A stretch of 50,630 bases of DNA from Kocuria sp. (lineage in GTDB: Bacteria > Actinomycetota > Actinomycetes > Actinomycetales > Micrococcaceae), in the NCBI GenBank assembly GCA_030454085.1, contig JAKDJD010000019.1, forward strand, positions 1 through 50,630, in the 5' to 3' direction. Under the pieces are notes generated by a model. That model saw nothing but the letters and a program-made list of their open reading frames with translations, made no database searches and was not told where the DNA came from. Position numbers and translations under genes: made by a program. Below are positions 17,687-26,100 of the stretch, one piece after another. How positions within the stretch are numbered: position 1 is the stretch's first letter; every line of letters begins with the position of its first letter.

Positions 17687-19081
17687 ATGGCACAGAAGGC
17701 CCCGCACAAGTCCCGGCACGGGATCTCCATCGCCATCGCGGCGATGATGCTGTTCTCCATGTTTTTCGGGGCGGGAAATCTGATCATCCCGCCGATCACG
17801 GGCGTTGAATCAGGCGAAAACTTCTGGCCCGCGATTCTCGGGTTCATCAGTACGGGAGTTCTGCTTCCCGTGCTGGCCGTCATCGCCGTGGCCGTCACGG
17901 GCAATGACGTCCAGGATCTCGCCCGGCGAGGCGGTCGGATCTTCGGGCTCGTCTTCCCGATCCTGGCCTACCTGTCCATCGGTGCGTTCTACGCGTTGCC
18001 CCGAACCGCCACCGTGAGCTTCTCCTCGGCGGCCACCCCGCTGCTCGGATGGCATTCGACCTGGGCGGCAGCCGCATTCTCGGCCGGCTTCTTCATCGTT
18101 GCCTTCCTCATGTCGCTCAACCCCAACGGACTGGCCGACAAACTCGGGAAGTACCTCACCCCGGTCCTGTTGGTCCTGCTCGTGCTCCTGATCCTCCTCG
18201 GCATCTTCACGATCGACCACCGCCCGGGGCCGGCCGTGGACGACTACGCCGGCCATCCCGCCTCGACAGGCTTCGTCAATGGTTACCTGACCATGGACTC
18301 GATTGCGGCCCTGGCCTTCGGCATCCTGGTGGTCTCTGCCCTGAAGTACAAGGGGATTCCCGCCGGACCCAAGCTCGTGCGCGGCGTCGGTTTGTCGGCC
18401 GTCGTCGCCGGTATCTTCCTGGCAGCGATCTACCTGGGTCTCGGCTACGTCGGAAACATCATCCCCAAGGGCTCGGAGTACTCCGACGGCGCCGCACTGC
18501 TGGCCGAGGCCGCTCAGCAGACCATGGGCATACCGGGAGGCATCGTTTTCGGTCTGATCGTGGTGCTCGCCTGCCTGTCCACGGCCGTGGGCCTTCTGGG
18601 CGCGACTTCCGAATTCTTCAACAAGATGGTGCCTCAGGTTTCCTACCGGGCGTGGTTGGTGATCTTCTGCCTGATCTCCTTCGCCGTCTCCACGACGGGG
18701 CTCGAAACGGTGCTGGCCATCGCCGCCCCGATCGTCGGGTTCCTGTACCCGCCGGCCATCACTCTGATCCTGCTGACCCTGCTGGAGCCGCTGGTCCGGC
18801 GCCGCCTCCAATGGACTTTCGTGTGCGCGCTGATCGTGGCCAGCATCTGGGCTGCTCTGATGACCCTGGAGTCCCTCAACGTGGGCACAGGGGTCATCTC
18901 TCCGCTGATTGGGTGGTCGCCAGGCCATGCGCAGGACCTCGGCTGGTTCCTGCCGACCCTCGTCGCAGCCATTGTCGGACTCGTAATCGACCTGGCGGGC
19001 GGCGCCCGGAAGGGCGTTCCCCTGGGCGGGGAATCGGTGGCGGACGCCGAGAACCGTACCGGGGCGATCTCGAACGGTTGA
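17687..19081 (+). CDS. brnQ: Branched-chain amino acid transporter BrnQ
   Basis: The 464-residue LIVCS-family permease has about 12 hydrophobic segments and imports leucine, isoleucine and valine with a cation. The family start is clear: ISIAIAAMMLFSMFFGAGNLIIPP. Further blocks include YLSIGAFYALPRTATVSF and LKYKGIP. The start is taken as ATG 17687, with AAGGA 12 nt upstream; ATG 17675 is in frame but sits on top of that site. No amino-acid riboswitch or attenuator is visible upstream. It ends just before the second terminator cassette. Confidence 0.92.
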   Translation: MAQKAPHKSRHGISIAIAAMMLFSMFFGAGNLIIPPITGVESGENFWPAILGFISTGVLLPVLAVIAVAVTGNDVQDLARRGGRIFGLVFPILAYLSIGAFYALPRTATVSFSSAATPLLGWHSTWAAAAFSAGFFIVAFLMSLNPNGLADKLGKYLTPVLLVLLVLLILLGIFTIDHRPGPAVDDYAGHPASTGFVNGYLTMDSIAALAFGILVVSALKYKGIPAGPKLVRGVGLSAVVAGIFLAAIYLGLGYVGNIIPKGSEYSDGAALLAEAAQQTMGIPGGIVFGLIVVLACLSTAVGLLGATSEFFNKMVPQVSYRAWLVIFCLISFAVSTTGLETVLAIAAPIVGFLYPPAITLILLTLLEPLVRRRLQWTFVCALIVASIWAALMTLESLNVGTGVISPLIGWSPGHAQDLGWFLPTLVAAIVGLVIDLAGGARKGVPLGGESVADAENRTGAISNG

Positions 19082-19103
19082 CCCAGAGCGCTCCCGAGCA
19101 TGA

Positions 19104-19164
19104 AAAGCGGCCCCCGGAAGAATCCGGGGGCCGCTTTCCGTCAATCACTCGCACCTATGAGGTA
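19104..19164 (+). terminator. Terminator hairpin with conserved 26-nt tail, copy 2
   Basis: A perfect 15-bp stem (19104-19118 with 19123-19137, loop AGAA) lies between convergent brnQ and the acyl-CoA synthetase gene. Bases 19139-19164 are identical to the 26-nt tail at 16576-16601, and the bases just before the stem (ATGAAAA) are shared too. So the whole unit of about 65 bp is duplicated, not just a GC-rich terminator. Confidence 0.85.
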
Positions 19165-19242
19165 GTTACGACTCTAGGGATCGAGGCTGAGATTCGTCTG
19201 TGCAGAGGTCTCCAAGAACCTCAGAAACCGGAGGGAAAACTC

Positions 19243-20886
19243 TCAGTTCGAATGCTCGGAGGTGTAGTCCTCGCGCATCTGGCGCTTGTTCAACTTGCCC
19301 ACGGAGGTCCGGGGGAGCTCGGTCGAGACGATGATCTTCTCCGGCAATTGCCATTTAGCGAACCTTTGGGCCAGCAAATCCATGACGCTGTCCTCGGTCA
19401 GGTCCTGCCCCTCCTTCGGCACCACGTAGGCGACCGGTCGTTCCTCCCACTTCGGATCGGGAACACCGATGACGGCGGCCTCCGCGACCCGCGAGTTGTC
19501 GAGGATCGCGTTCTCCATGTCGATCGACGAGATCCACTCGCCTCCCGACTTGATGACGTCCTTGAGGCGGTCGGTCAGCTTGAGATAGCCGTTTTCGCAG
19601 ATGACCCCGGCGTCGCCAGAGCGCCACCACCCGTCCTCGAAGCTGTCCCCGGAGTCGGGTCTGTTGTAGTACGACGTCGCCACCCACGGTCCACGAATGA
19701 GCAACTCGCCGGCCGACTCGCCGTCGTGGGGCTGGGGGTTGCCGTCCAAGTCGGCGATTTTGATGTCGACGCCAAGCATCGGGAGGCCTTGGTACCGTTT
19801 CAGATCCCATGCTTCCTCCTCCGACATGTCGGGGAGCATGTGGGGAAAGTCGCCGTTGCTCGTGGCCATCGGCGAGGTCTCCGACGCGCCGTATGCGTGG
19901 ATGATCTCGCCCCCTGTGAGCTCCTTGAAACCCTGCATGAGCGACAGCGGAGGTTCACTGGCCCCGCAGACGATGCGGAGGTCCGTGAGATCCGGAGGGG
20001 CCGGCAACGACCGATAGTATTCGAGCATCGGAGTGAGAATCGACGGTGCCCCATTCGCGAGGGTCACGTGCTCCTCAGCGAGGGCATCGGCGAGCACCCC
20101 GATGTCCTGCGCCTGCCAGCGCCCGGGAAGAACGATCTTGGCCGCCGCGCCGACCGCAGCCTGCGGGAAGCCCCAGCACATCACGTGGAACATCGGGGTC
20201 ACGAGCATGACGGTCTCGTTGTAATTCAGGTTCTCCGAACTGATCACCGTCATCGAATGCAGGTACATGGCCCGGTGGGAATAGAGAATTCCCTTGGGTC
20301 GGCCTGTGGTTCCGGTGGTGTACCCGGCGTAGGCCGCGGTCTTCTCCTCGACCCATTCGAACGGGTAGTCCTCCGGCTCGTCCTTCATGAGCTCCTCGAG
20401 GAAGACGACGTTCGGCAGGGTGGTCTCGATCTGCTCCGAGGGCTTGTCCGAAAGGACGATCCACCCCTTGACTCCCGGGGCGTCACGGTGGGCCTCGGCC
20501 ACGGGAAGCAACGACTCGTCGACGCAGACCCACGACGCCTGCGAATGCTCGATGACGTATCCGAGATCCTCCGAGGCCAGCCTCAGGTTGAGTTGCAGCA
20601 TCGTGGCCGCGAGCCCGGGAACGGCGAAGTAGAGCTCCAGATGGCGTCGAGAGTTCCAATCGAGAACCCCGACCATGTCTCCGGCGCCCACTCCCAAGCG
20701 TGAGAGCGCGCCCGCCATCTTGCTCACGCGGGCGTATTCCTCACGATAGTTCGTCCGGTTCCACGACCCGTTCAGATCGCGGTATGCGATTTCGTTGTCA
20801 GGAAAGGTCGTTGCGGCGTACCGCAAGAGCGAAGTCATGTTCAGGGGGTAGTCGTCACCGGTGGTGGCACGGAGTCCTTCGAGCAT
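19243..20886 (-). CDS. Fatty acid / medium-chain acyl-CoA synthetase
   Basis: The 547-residue ANL-superfamily adenylating enzyme activates a carboxylic acid with ATP and joins it to CoA. Motifs: [11 protein letters not shown] (189-199) is the phosphate-binding loop, [10 protein letters not shown] the adenine motif, WWRSGDAGV and [17 protein letters not shown] the hinge, and [11 protein letters not shown] contains the catalytic lysine. It resembles AlkK-type medium/long-chain ligases; chain length cannot be fixed. A candidate promoter lies upstream. The hotdog thioesterase gene follows on the same strand further upstream, hinting at shared acyl-CoA metabolism. Confidence 0.9.
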   Translation of the reverse strand: MLEGLRATTGDDYPLNMTSLLRYAATTFPDNEIAYRDLNGSWNRTNYREEYARVSKMAGALSRLGVGAGDMVGVLDWNSRRHLELYFAVPGLAATMLQLNLRLASEDLGYVIEHSQASWVCVDESLLPVAEAHRDAPGVKGWIVLSDKPSEQIETTLPNVVFLEELMKDEPEDYPFEWVEEKTAAYAGYTTGTTGRPKGILYSHRAMYLHSMTVISSENLNYNETVMLVTPMFHVMCWGFPQAAVGAAAKIVLPGRWQAQDIGVLADALAEEHVTLANGAPSILTPMLEYYRSLPAPPDLTDLRIVCGASEPPLSLMQGFKELTGGEIIHAYGASETSPMATSNGDFPHMLPDMSEEEAWDLKRYQGLPMLGVDIKIADLDGNPQPHDGESAGELLIRGPWVATSYYNRPDSGDSFEDGWWRSGDAGVICENGYLKLTDRLKDVIKSGGEWISSIDMENAILDNSRVAEAAVIGVPDPKWEERPVAYVVPKEGQDLTEDSVMDLLAQRFAKWQLPEKIIVSTELPRTSVGKLNKRQMREDYTSEHSN

Positions 20887-20939
20887 GGGGTCCTCGTCAT
20901 GGTCGGGTGGGCGGTATTGCCGCTGGATTTTGTAGAAAA

Positions 20940-20968
20940 ACCCTACGCCCTAGTGATTCAGCACACAA
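20940..20968 (-). promoter_or_regulatory. Candidate promoter of the acyl-CoA synthetase gene
   Basis: On the minus strand TTGTGT (20968-20963) and TAGGGT (20945-20940) are separated by exactly 17 nt, about 55 nt before the ATG. GAGGA precedes the start codon. The -10 hexamer is the same as that proposed for dnaX. Confidence 0.5.
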
Positions 20969-21019
20969 TTTCGCGTGATGTCCCGTCGTGTCCGACGCGC
21001 CGAAAGTCCGCGCCGAAAG

Positions 21020-21469
21020 TCAGTGGGCCACGGGTTCGGCGGACAGGTCGGTCGGTCGCTCCGGGTCAAAGGTTCCGTAGCGGCCCAAGAGGTCGCGCTC
21101 CTGGTCGTGGAGCTTGCGGGGTCGGAGATTTTCGGGGTCGACGCCAACCAGCACGTTCAGCCCGTCGAAGACCACGGCGTCGTCCTGGATGCCACGGAAC
21201 GTGATCGTGTAGGACGTACTTCCGACGTGACCCACGCCGAGCTCGATCACAAGCTCCGGCCCGTAATGCACGGGAGAGCGGTAATTGATCTCCGTCCGGA
21301 CGACGACGGTCGGGTTGACCTCGCGGCTCCAATGGTCAATGGACTGCAACCACATGATGCGCGCTTCCTCCACCAGGGTCAGTACGCGGGCATTGTTGAC
21401 GTGCCCCATCAGGTCCTGGTCGGACCAGCGGATCTCGAGGGGTTCTGCATATGCGGGGTATTCGGCCAT
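21020..21469 (-). CDS. Hotdog-fold acyl-CoA thioesterase
   Basis: The 149-residue protein is of the 4-hydroxybenzoyl-CoA thioesterase (4HBT/YbgC-like) group and hydrolyses acyl-CoA to free acid and CoA. The diagnostic block is EIRWSDQDLMGHVNNARVLTLVEEAR, with Asp and His-Val-Asn near residues 17-24. The length fits the family. GGAAGG precedes the ATG. It is followed after about 130 nt by the acyl-CoA synthetase gene on the same strand, but that gene seems to have its own promoter. Confidence 0.88.
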   Translation of the reverse strand: MAEYPAYAEPLEIRWSDQDLMGHVNNARVLTLVEEARIMWLQSIDHWSREVNPTVVVRTEINYRSPVHYGPELVIELGVGHVGSTSYTITFRGIQDDAVVFDGLNVLVGVDPENLRPRKLHDQERDLLGRYGTFDPERPTDLSAEPVAH

Positions 21470-22013
21470 GAACGGTTATCCTTCCTGATAGATGCCTCAC
21501 CGATACTATTCCGTACCGGCCGACGCGCCCGCCCCGATGTCATACATGGCGCCGGGGCGGGGGTGTGGTTGGCGCGCCGTGACCAGGGCGACGGGGCAGC
21601 CTTGTGCAGTCCAGCGGGGCGGGGTGCGGGGCTGTCGACGTCGCCCGCCCCAATCCAATAGGCGCCGGTTACCCGAATGAGAGCTGTTTTCCGCCGTTAG
21701 GTGGTGCCTTAACCCCCACATTGGCCCGGTAATCGCCACCGGATCGGGTAACCACCACCTGAGCGAAGCGTCTGTCGTGTCCGTCGCGCCCGGTTCGGGC
21801 CGGTAATCGCCACCGGATCGGGCAACCGCCAACCCCTCTGACCCAGCGCGACCGTATGCGACCCGTTGCAATGGGGTCACGTCATGAAGATCGGCGTTTC
21901 TCGGAATGCGGGCAGCCTGGATCGACGACGTCGAGACTCCAGTAGGCTCGTGATCAGGACAGAAATATTCGTGGCCGCCCACGGGTTATGCCACGTGAGG
22001 AAAGGAGCACATG
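21470..22013. other. Intergenic region with repeat, no gene seen
   Basis: About 540 bases lie between divergent thioesterase and isomerase genes. The frames here translate to Arg/Pro-rich chance sequence. The region carries the palindromic repeat described at 21667-21822. A TAGGCT near 21935 may be a -10 box for the isomerase, without a clear -35. Confidence 0.55.
21667..21822. repeat. Palindromic intergenic repeat, locus 1
   Basis: An inverted pair GGTTACCCGA (21667-21676) and TCGGGTAACC (21744-21753) encloses TTTTCCGCCGTTAGGTGG (21687-21704), which recurs exactly at 38321-38338. A 23-nt block at 21726-21748 is repeated identically at 21800-21822. These match the architecture of the second locus at 38302-38386, so this is a dispersed element rather than chance. 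Confidence 0.7.
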
Positions 22014-22472
22014 ATGGGTCTGAAAATCGTCGTCGGCGGAGACAACGCCGGCTTCAACTACAAGGAAGCGCTCAAGGCTGATCTCGAGGCCGATGAGCGA
22101 GTCGACGAGGTCATCGATGTCGGCGTGACCGGCACGGATGACGACACGTACTACCCCAATGTGGCCACCGCCGCAGGCGAAAAGGTCAGCGGAGGAGAAG
22201 CGGACCGGGCTCTCCTGATCTGTGGGACGGGGCTCGGCGTCGCGATTTCTGCCAACAAGGTCAAGGGAATTCGCGCCGTCACGGCACACGACATCTATTC
22301 CGTTCAGCGCTCGGTCCTCTCGAACAACGCCCAGGTGCTGTGCATGGGCGAGCGCGTGATTGGCCTCGAGCTGGCGCGCACGCTGGTCAAGGAATGGCTG
22401 GGGCTTGAATTCGACCCCAATTCCTCCTCGGCGGCCAAGGTCGATGCCATCTGCGCCTACGAAGGCGACTGA
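22014..22472 (+). CDS. RpiB/LacAB-family sugar-phosphate isomerase
   Basis: The 152-residue protein interconverts aldose and ketose phosphates. It could be ribose-5-phosphate isomerase B or a relative acting on tetrose or other pentose phosphates. The phosphate/active-site block is [23 protein letters not shown], with the catalytic-type Cys. The N-terminus reads [15 protein letters not shown], where classical RpiB has GSDHAG; the Asn variant is, as far as I recall, typical of the erythrulose-phosphate isomerase branch. The second of two tandem ATGs (22014) is used because it is 6 nt from GGAG. No sugar-catabolic operon surrounds it. Confidence 0.85.
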   Translation: MGLKIVVGGDNAGFNYKEALKADLEADERVDEVIDVGVTGTDDDTYYPNVATAAGEKVSGGEADRALLICGTGLGVAISANKVKGIRAVTAHDIYSVQRSVLSNNAQVLCMGERVIGLELARTLVKEWLGLEFDPNSSSAAKVDAICAYEGD

Positions 22473-22639
22473 GTCCCCATCCGCCTTCTGGCTCCGGGTC
22501 ACACGCAGACCGGCCCCGGCCACACGCGGACCGGCCACGGCCTGCACTGATCCCGCACAGGAGCAGGGAGGGTGTGGCGCAGAACACATAAAAGAGTATC
22601 GTGACCAGTGAAGACGCCGAATCCTTCGGGGAGCTGGAC

Positions 22640-22870
22640 ATGGGATACACAGAAAATGACAGAGGCGGCAAGCAAGCGGTCATCGTCATGATGGCGGTGG
22701 TTACCGCGGCCGCCGCAGTGATCGTTATCGGGGCCACGGTTCTGGTTCCGAAATTCGCGTTCTTCGTTCCATGGACCGTCGTCATCTGGGCGGCGATCAT
22801 GGTCGGAACGATGATCAGCGAACGCGGAACGCTGTTCCACCGAAACGAGAACCACAGACCCGGACACTGA
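22640..22870 (+). CDS. Small membrane protein
   Basis: The 76-residue product (MGYTENDRGGKQ...) has two hydrophobic helices at about 14-36 and 40-57 and a basic, His-containing C-terminus (FHRNENHRPGH). I use ATG 22640, 6 nt after GGGGAG; GTG 22601 is an in-frame alternative with a poorer site. No family recognised. It stands between the isomerase gene and a strong terminator. Confidence 0.65.
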   Translation: MGYTENDRGGKQAVIVMMAVVTAAAAVIVIGATVLVPKFAFFVPWTVVIWAAIMVGTMISERGTLFHRNENHRPGH

Positions 22871-22892
22871 TCGTCCGGAGCGCATCCCACCC

Positions 22893-22937
22893 GCCCGTGG
22901 GGCACTGGCAGCGAGCCGGTGCCCCACGGGCGTTTTC
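22893..22937. terminator. Rho-independent terminator
   Basis: A 13-bp perfect stem (22893-22905 with 22919-22931) is followed by GTTTTC on the plus strand. It closes the small membrane protein gene and can also face the convergent SDR-TspO gene. Confidence 0.85.
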
Positions 22938-22965
22938 GGCGGTCCTCACCGCCCCTGGATTGGGT

Positions 22966-24417
22966 TCAGCGGCGATTTCTGCGGGCGATCGCAGCATTGA
23001 GCGCGGTCGCGAAGCCCGTCCACGCGGCGTACGGAGCCAGCAGGAAGCCGCGTTCCGGGGCGGTTCGGTGGACGCGACGCACCAGGTCAACCGAGCTCGC
23101 CGTGAGTCCGGCGGCCCATAGTGTCGAGAGCGCGGGTTTCCTGCTCCGGAAGAACATGCCGCACCAGCCCGCATTGAGCACGAGATTCGCCGCCAGCGCC
23201 GTCGCATGCTTGCGAGCCGAGGGACGGTCGCCGCTTTCGGCAAGGTCCGCGATCGCCAGGGCATTCGTAGCGGCAATATCGGCGTAAAGCGTGGTCCAGA
23301 CCAAGGGAAATGCGAGGGCCGGTGGCTGCCACGAGGGCAGGTCAAGACTCTTGTACCAGGCGTTCTTCGGCTGGGTGAGCACGGAGCCGACGACGGCGCA
23401 CGCTCCGACTCCCACGGAGACGCCGGTGAAGACCTTCGTCCAACGCCGGGTCTCGGAACTCTCGACCGCGTCCCGGACGGCGTCCTCGAAGGACTGGTTG
23501 CCACCTGGGGGAGTGCCGACGAGTGTCTCGAGATCCCTCTCCTTCAGAACCGTGTCGTGCAGGAGACTCGAGATCAGCGGGCTGATCAGCGACCGGTCGA
23601 CCCCGGTCACCCCGGAAATCCAGTACGAGGCCAGGTTCGGTGTGGTCACGGGGGCCGTCACGACGACGCGAGGGATCTTCCCCCAGGTCCTTGCGTAGCG
23701 TTTCATCATGTCGATGTAGGGCAGGGTATCCGGGCCGCCGATATCGAAGGTGCGGTTCTGTTCGGCTGGCAAGTCCGCGGCGCTGGCCAGATAGAAGACC
23801 GCGTCCCGGACCGAGATCGGGGTGATCCTGTGCTTGATCCACGCGGGGCCTATCGCGCCGGGCAGGCGCTCGGAGAGATGGCGGAGCATCTGGAAGGACG
23901 AGGACTTGTCACCCAGGACCACCCCCGCCTGAAGGGCCGCCGTGGGCACGCCCGAATTCATCAGAATCTCGCCGACCGCCACCCGGGAGGCGAGGTGCTC
24001 CGACAGGTCCCCTCCTTCCGGGTGGAGGCCCCCGAGGAAGACGATACGGCCGACGCCTTCCTCCCGGGCCGCGGAACCGAAGGCTTCGGCCATGCGTTTC
24101 TCGTCCTCCATGAAATCGTCGCCCGAGGACATGGAATGCAGGAGATACCAGGCGGCGTCCGTGCCGGACAGGGCCCGTTGGACGTCCTCCTTCCGGGAGG
24201 CGTCTCCTTCGATCACCTCGACATGCCCCGGCGTCGCCCGCGATCCGGGTGGGACGATGCGGTCGCCCCAGGTCATCGACAACGCCTTGTCGCGGCTGCG
24301 CGAGAGCGTGCGGACCGCCCATCCTCGTTCCAGCAGCTCGGTGACCACGTGACTGCCGACATAGCCGGTTGCCCCAGTGACCAGTCCGAGTCGGTGCTCC
24401 TTGTTTTCCTTGCTCAT
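22966..24417 (-). CDS. SDR (NAD-epimerase-like) - TspO fusion protein
   Basis: The 483-residue protein joins two known folds. Residues 1 to about 320 form an atypical short-chain dehydrogenase/NmrA-like domain with GATGYVG (15-21). Residues about 327-483 form a complete TspO/MBR (tryptophan-rich sensory protein) domain: five hydrophobic helices with SWQPPALAFPLVWTTLY, NLVLNAGWCGMFF and LLAPYAAWTGFATALN. TspO proteins bind tetrapyrroles and other hydrophobic ligands in membranes. The ATG at 24417 has AGGAG 5 nt upstream. It is divergent from the CPBP-crtB-crtI genes, so a link to pigment metabolism or photo-oxidative stress is plausible but unproven. Confidence 0.88.
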   Translation of the reverse strand: MSKENKEHRLGLVTGATGYVGSHVVTELLERGWAVRTLSRSRDKALSMTWGDRIVPPGSRATPGHVEVIEGDASRKEDVQRALSGTDAAWYLLHSMSSGDDFMEDEKRMAEAFGSAAREEGVGRIVFLGGLHPEGGDLSEHLASRVAVGEILMNSGVPTAALQAGVVLGDKSSSFQMLRHLSERLPGAIGPAWIKHRITPISVRDAVFYLASAADLPAEQNRTFDIGGPDTLPYIDMMKRYARTWGKIPRVVVTAPVTTPNLASYWISGVTGVDRSLISPLISSLLHDTVLKERDLETLVGTPPGGNQSFEDAVRDAVESSETRRWTKVFTGVSVGVGACAVVGSVLTQPKNAWYKSLDLPSWQPPALAFPLVWTTLYADIAATNALAIADLAESGDRPSARKHATALAANLVLNAGWCGMFFRSRKPALSTLWAAGLTASSVDLVRRVHRTAPERGFLLAPYAAWTGFATALNAAIARRNRR

Positions 24418-24486
24418 GGATTCTCCTCTCGTGGTTCCTCTGAGCATCAGTTTATTGCCTGGTCAGAGCGTGGAATACTGACAAAT

Positions 24487-25158
24487 ATGCCCACCGTTGC
24501 CAGCCCCTGGACCACGCGCGCACTCATCGTGCTGCTCCCTGCCGCGTTGGGTGCCGCAGGGTTGCTCACCGCGTCCCTCTCGGGCAAGGGGTCGGTCCTG
24601 TTCTACGTCGCCACGTTCTTCACGGCGGCCGTCTACGTGACCGTCTGGCTGCTCGGACCGAGTCGGACGCTGTCCCTCGCCGAACGCGGGAGGTACCGGG
24701 GACTCGACGGCCCCGGACGGGCACGAGGCCTGTTGCGCGGCGCAGGGATCGGACTGGCGCTTCTGGCGGTCTTCGCGCTCGGTGCCCTAGTGGTCCGCCC
24801 CATCCCGGTCCTCGCCGACCCGGTCGGGGCGCTCCTCGAAAACGTCCACCAAGGTCCGCTGGTGCTCACGATCCTCACCACGGCGGTCAACGGTGTGGCC
24901 GAAGAGCTCTTCTTCCGCGACGTCGTCCCGCACAGCATCGAGGGCAGCCCGCGTCTCATCGCGATCAGCTCGGTCGTGCTCTATGCGGCCGTGACGGTGG
25001 CGATGGGAGTGCCCCTCCTGGTTTTCGCGGCACTGGTTATCGGGGGCGCAACATACGTCGAGGCGCGCACGACGCGCCGACTCCATTCGCCCATTGCTCT
25101 GCACCTGGTGTGGAGCCTGGGACTGCTCGTGGTGCTTCCTCCGCTTATGGGGGCCTAG
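24487..25158 (+). CDS. CPBP-family intramembrane glutamic protease-like protein
   Basis: The 223-residue integral membrane protein has about seven hydrophobic segments. NGVAEELFFRDVVPHSIEG carries the paired Glu and Arg of the CPBP/CAAX-protease (Abi) family, and SPIALHLVWSLGL supplies a later conserved His. These proteins cleave or bind prenylated or membrane peptides; substrates in bacteria are mostly unknown. The start is ATG 24487, with a divergent promoter shared with the SDR-TspO gene (69 nt between the starts). crtB follows 69 nt downstream on the same strand and may be co-transcribed. Confidence 0.8.
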   Translation: MPTVASPWTTRALIVLLPAALGAAGLLTASLSGKGSVLFYVATFFTAAVYVTVWLLGPSRTLSLAERGRYRGLDGPGRARGLLRGAGIGLALLAVFALGALVVRPIPVLADPVGALLENVHQGPLVLTILTTAVNGVAEELFFRDVVPHSIEGSPRLIAISSVVLYAAVTVAMGVPLLVFAALVIGGATYVEARTTRRLHSPIALHLVWSLGLLVVLPPLMGA

Positions 25159-25227
25159 TCGGTACCCGAACGCACAAGACAGAACCACAAACCGCCGGCG
25201 CATCCCACCGGTCGGAAGGACAAGCAC

Positions 25228-26100
25228 ATGGGTGATCTCAGCAGATACACCGCAACCTGCCACTCGGTCTCGACGCGCGTGATCGGCAAGTACTCGACGT
25301 CGTTCGGGCAAGCGACGCGGCTCCTGGGCCGGCCTGTGCGATCCCGGGTGCGGGATCTCTACGCCGTCGTCCGGGTCGCCGACGAGATCGTCGATGGGCC
25401 GGCCGCCGAGGCCGGCATGAACCCCGACCAGATCGCCGCCGAATTGGACCGATTCGAGTCCGACATTGCGCAAGCCATCGAGACCGGCTTCTCGGCCAAC
25501 CCCGTGATCCAGGCCTTCTCCGACACGGTCCGAGTCTGCGCAATCCAGCCCCAGCACATCCGCGCGTTCTTCCGTTCCATGCGGGCGGACACCGACAAGG
25601 AGACCTACACCGACGGCGAACTGGACGACTACATCTACGGTTCGGCCGAAGTCGTCGGGCTCATGTGCCTGGACATCTTCCTGGCGGGCCGGGACAAGAG
25701 GGGCGACGAGCACCGCACACTCGTCGACGGAGCACGGCACCTGGGAGCGGCATTCCAGAAGATCAACTTCCTGCGCGACCTGGCCGAGGACCGTGAGGAA
25801 CTGGGGCGCGACTATCTGGGGCTCGAATCCGAAGAGGACAAGGACGCGGCACTCGATGACATCCGCAACGATCTCGATATCGCCCGGCGCTCCCTGCCCA
25901 GGCTGCCTGCGTCATCCCGTACGGGTGTCACCGCGGCCTACCTGCTCTTCGACGATCTCGTGCGGCGGCTCGCGCGGACCCCGCTCGTCGAGCTGAGGAG
26001 CCGGAGGGTGCGGGTCCCCGACGGGGCCAAAGCCAGGATCTTGGCTCGGGCCATCATCGAATCCAGGACCCCTCGGAAGGAGACGAACCGTGGTCTCTGA
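25228..26100 (+). CDS. crtB: Phytoene synthase
   Basis: The 290-residue squalene/phytoene synthase condenses two geranylgeranyl diphosphates to phytoene. Both Mg-binding Asp motifs are present: DEIVD (52-56) and DLAED (184-188, within NFLRDLAEDREELGRDY). The STSF segment near 23-26 is also typical. GGAAGGA lies 7 nt before the ATG. It overlaps crtI by 11 nt, so the two are translationally coupled. crtE and the cyclase genes lie about 11 kb away, downstream on the same strand. Confidence 0.96.
   Translation: MGDLSRYTATCHSVSTRVIGKYSTSFGQATRLLGRPVRSRVRDLYAVVRVADEIVDGPAAEAGMNPDQIAAELDRFESDIAQAIETGFSANPVIQAFSDTVRVCAIQPQHIRAFFRSMRADTDKETYTDGELDDYIYGSAEVVGLMCLDIFLAGRDKRGDEHRTLVDGARHLGAAFQKINFLRDLAEDREELGRDYLGLESEEDKDAALDDIRNDLDIARRSLPRLPASSRTGVTAAYLLFDDLVRRLARTPLVELRSRRVRVPDGAKARILARAIIESRTPRKETNRGL

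Noticed and set aside
18049..20703. 884-codon plus-strand open frame over brnQ and the acyl-CoA synthetase gene
   Set aside because: It is a shadow of brnQ in another frame and antisense to the synthetase gene; the translation has no domain and an Arg/Pro-rich bias.
21500..22000. CRISPR-like direct repeats
   Set aside because: Only two copies of a 23-nt block with no regular spacing and no cas genes; it fits a palindromic repeat element instead.
23206..24486. Long N-terminal extension of the CPBP-like protein
   Set aside because: It is antisense to the SDR-TspO gene; the natural start is ATG 24487.
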